Part shown: positions 61,486 to 64,000 of the stretch, in pieces | Numbering within the stretch: position 1 is the stretch's first letter | How the letters are laid out: every line of letters starts with the position of its first letter | Source: Tachypleus tridentatus | Taxonomy: Eukaryota > Arthropoda > Merostomata > Xiphosura > Limulidae | Assembly: GCF_004210375.1 (NCBI RefSeq) | Contig: NC_134837.1 | Coordinates: 168,309,310 to 168,373,309, forward strand | Direction of reading: 5' to 3' | DNA length: 64,000 bases | Notes under the pieces: model-generated | Database searches by the model: none | Told to the model about the DNA's origin: nothing | The model's input: only the letters and a program-made list of their open reading frames with translations | Translations under genes and position numbers: made by a program

Positions 61486-62330
61486 TCTTAGACGGATTTA
61501 CAAATGTATACTTATTTTAATATTGATGTTTGTTAAATATATATTTAGAAATGCTTATCACTTATACTGTTGAATCCGTATTTCGAAACTCCTGTCTATT
61601 CACTAAAATTGTAGAAGATTCTCGAGTGTACGTCTGTACTAGTATTGTTGTTTTAGCTGAAATTTCCAGAATCTCACCTTATGCTTATAAAAGGTAACCA
61701 ACGCAATGCACGGATAACAATATATATTACTGGTTTGCTACATTGGATATACTATAAACCTCGGAAGCTATAGCTGTGATTAACGCTTATTAATCGAGAA
61801 CTCATATATCGACCAGGAACATTTATCGAGTCAAAACGTTACTTCAACAAACTGACATCGGAAGTTAGTGATTTTAGGAAGATATTATGTAGTTTCAGCT
61901 GCAAAAAACTCATGTGTGATCAGCGGAAAGTTCGCTAGCTTCTCGTTTAGTGGATGGTACCGATACTAACTCGAAATGAGATCTCTCTAGGATATTATGG
62001 AATTTCTGGATCAGATAGAAGACTCAGTATTGTTTGTAAGTGTGTAAAATATTTGTATATAAATCATTATCAGTATTAACTATTTGTAATAACCATTATT
62101 ATAAACTATATTATTGTTTGTATATTAAAATGTATTGTTATTAAGAAGGAAAACTGTGTTTATCTATCTTGTTGGCAAATATCATAAATTTGAAACATAT
62201 CGACATTTAATTAACTTCTAAGTTTAAATTATAATTAAAACTCAGATCCGTGCTATTTCATATTGTAATATGTAAAATAATAAACTGTAGTCTTGTCCAG
62301 GATAAACTATAACACGTTACAAATCTATTA
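61486..62330 (+). repeat. LTR-like repeat, copy 6
   Basis: Begins near GACGGATTTACAAATG, with CTTATAAAAGG at ~61687 (TATA-like), the block CCTCGGAAGCTATAGCTGTG, TTGGCAAATATCATAAATTT and the end GGATAAACTATAACACGTTA. Confidence 0.6.
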
Positions 62331-62544
62331 AGGAAACTAACCTTTATTATTACATTTAACTGACCTTGATACCGAATGTAATTACAAGATGCAATAGCAA
62401 TATTCTTATGCAAATTATCTATTGTTACTTAAGTTTTCTACCTTAAGAGGATAGAGTAATGTTTTGTCAAAACATGTATTAACATGTTCCACCAAAATAT
62501 ATCACTTCACTATCTTTATAATATGTTGTTTGTCAGCTTGTCAT

Positions 62545-62814
62545 TGTTTGTTTTAAATTTCGTGCAAAATAACACGAGGGCTATCTGCGCTAGCTGTCTC
62601 TAATTTAGCAGTACAAGACTAGAAAGAAGGCAGCTAGTCATCACGACCCACCGCCAACTCTTGGGCTACTTTTTCAATGAATAGTGGGATTGACTGAATA
62701 TTATAACGTCTTCACTGCTGAAAGGGCGAACAGGTTTGGTGTGACGGTGATTCGAACCCATCGACCCTCAGATTACGAGTCGAGTGCCTTAACCACCTGG
62801 CCATGCTGAGCCCC
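62545..62814 (-). repeat. SINE family A copy
   Basis: Minus-strand, diverged but full length: TGCAAAATAACACGAGGGCT tail, GGCCATGCTGAGCC head. Confidence 0.85.
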
Positions 62815-63574
62815 AACTTGTTATTATTGACATATATTTATTTAAAGATTTGTTAACGACATATATCACTACATTCGGTATCAAAGCTCCTTTAGCAGAG
62901 GGTATTGAAAACAATAAATTAAATATTAATATATTTGCAGTAACTAGTAACCATACATTATTTAATGTACATTAAATATTACTTTTGGATGTCACTAACA
63001 TGTTATTATATATACTTCTTCGCTTTCACTTAGAGGCTCTTATTAACAAATTTACAATACATTATGGTATTTATATTCGGATGAAAATAATACTAATGAT
63101 AATTTATTAGGTAAAAAAAAATTATACTTATCGAGAGACTTAAATGCATTGCACATTCTTCGTATTTTAAATTGATTCTAATAACAGTATCATATATTTA
63201 TTTCATTAAAGTAATTTGAAACTGCTTAAGATGTAACACAATTATATACAGTAAAGCAGTAAGACTAACCTGCAACTTGTTCTCGTTTTATTGAAAATTT
63301 ACACCACTGTCACAATTGATTCATACCAATCATAGACAATTCTATTCATAAAATAAGTGTCAGTGTTTGTTTAATATCTCTGTATTCGGTAATTATTAGT
63401 CACTATAAATTTATTATACAATAAATACAAAGTAAGTAATTAAATACACCAATTCAAATGCTCAACACAAATGAAAAATAATTTTCAACTGAGTAGTTAA
63501 CTATAAAAAACTCATTGCGATAAAACGCTGAAATGTTTCAAATTTGCAACAATAAATTACAGAAAACCTTTTAA

Positions 63575-63712
63575 CCTGAAGATAACCTATGAAGGTCGAA
63601 ACGTTGTTCTCTGCTTATCAATAAAAGTGTTAATACCCATACCAGTCGCTCTGACATACATTTTTACTTCAGGTGGGTTTTTTCTGTTCATCAGGAAATT
63701 ACAGACAATTAG
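63575..63712 (+). repeat. Interspersed repeat end with the CTGAAGA...GAAAC hairpin
   Basis: CTGAAGATAACCTATGAAGG, then TCGAAACGTTGTTCTC, followed by a conserved tail (AGTGTTAATACCCATACCAG, ACTTCAGGTGGGTTTT). The tail recurs without the hairpin at 59700-59800, so this is a repeat family with a defined end rather than a chance hairpin. Confidence 0.55.
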
Positions 63713-63715
63713 CGA

Positions 63716-63812
63716 CAGTGCCCTAGTGGAACAACAGTAAGTTTACCGGCCTGCATCACTAAAATCCGGAGTTCTATTCTCTGTGGTGGTCATACCAAAT
63801 AACCAAAACAAA
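63716..63812 (+). repeat. SINE family B copy
   Basis: CCCTAGTGGAACAACAGTAA head, CGGAGTTCTATTCTCTGTGG; tail AAACAAACA. Confidence 0.55.
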
Positions 63813-64000
63813 CATAAGTAACAGTACAAAACAGTTTTAAATGAACACTATATTAATATCATTAAGTGACTGTTTACTGTTTACAAGAAGCTCAGACATT
63901 CAAACTATCAACTTTTCCTTTGTAATATTTCGTGTTTTGTTTCCTTCTGAAATGTTTTACCGTTATTTTACAAAATAATGTCTTTTGTTGTAACAATAGG

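Larger units (their letters stand above)
55428..64000. other. Intergenic, repeats only
   Basis: Outside the listed SINEs, LTR-like copy, Tc1 fragment and tandem duplication I see no gene. GATAAAAGGCGCC at ~57373 looks TATA-like but has no transcript behind it that I can see. Confidence 0.4.

Noticed and set aside
1..64000. CRISPR arrays, operons, phage or bacterial genes, endogenous viral genes
   Set aside because: None seen. Split genes, SINEs, mariner and Tc1 show ordinary animal nuclear DNA.

Overview
This is AT-rich, repeat-dense nuclear DNA from an arthropod. Two things point to a chelicerate, most likely a horseshoe crab: a neurosecretory peptide gene of the agatoxin-like family, and an abundant tRNA-Thr-headed SINE that I recall from xiphosuran sequences. 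The species call is inference from memory; no search was run. There are no operons, CRISPR arrays or convincing RNA genes. Most open reading frames longer than 60 codons are chance frames or run through SINEs.

Two host genes can be supported. (1) 8102-9537, plus strand: a three-exon gene for a small secreted, cysteine-rich, C-terminally amidated peptide of the agatoxin-like peptide (ALP) family. It is easy to miss because each exon is short and the longest open frame over exon 3 is the wrong one. Splice phases, signal peptide, dibasic site, eight-cysteine scaffold and amidation signal all agree. (2) 32905-34263, minus strand: a nuclear receptor of the NR1 group (HR96-like), whose DNA-binding and ligand-binding domains lie in one uninterrupted exon preceded by a likely 5'-UTR splice acceptor.

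The rest is a record of mobile elements. 12.9-14.6 kb holds a dead Tc1 element with intact ends and a nested SINE. 14.6-16.3 kb holds a decayed element with terminal inverted repeats; upstream of its coding start is a strikingly regular array of heat-shock-factor pentamers (GAA/TTC every 5 bp). 18.6-19.8 kb holds a dead mariner, and its empty site survives in a paralogous segment at 46-47.4 kb. 20.7-22.0 kb is a degenerate tandem array. Six copies of a ~0.65-1.0 kb LTR-like repeat lie at 27.0-31.3, 37.8, 52.6 and 61.5 kb. Smaller pieces include a hAT-like MITE (55.2 kb), a Tc1 3' fragment (59.1 kb), a decayed transposase-like gene (53.5-54.4 kb), about twenty copies of SINE family A and about twenty of shorter tRNA-like SINEs. 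Several have clear target-site duplications and some are nested.

The two host genes show no sign of working together.
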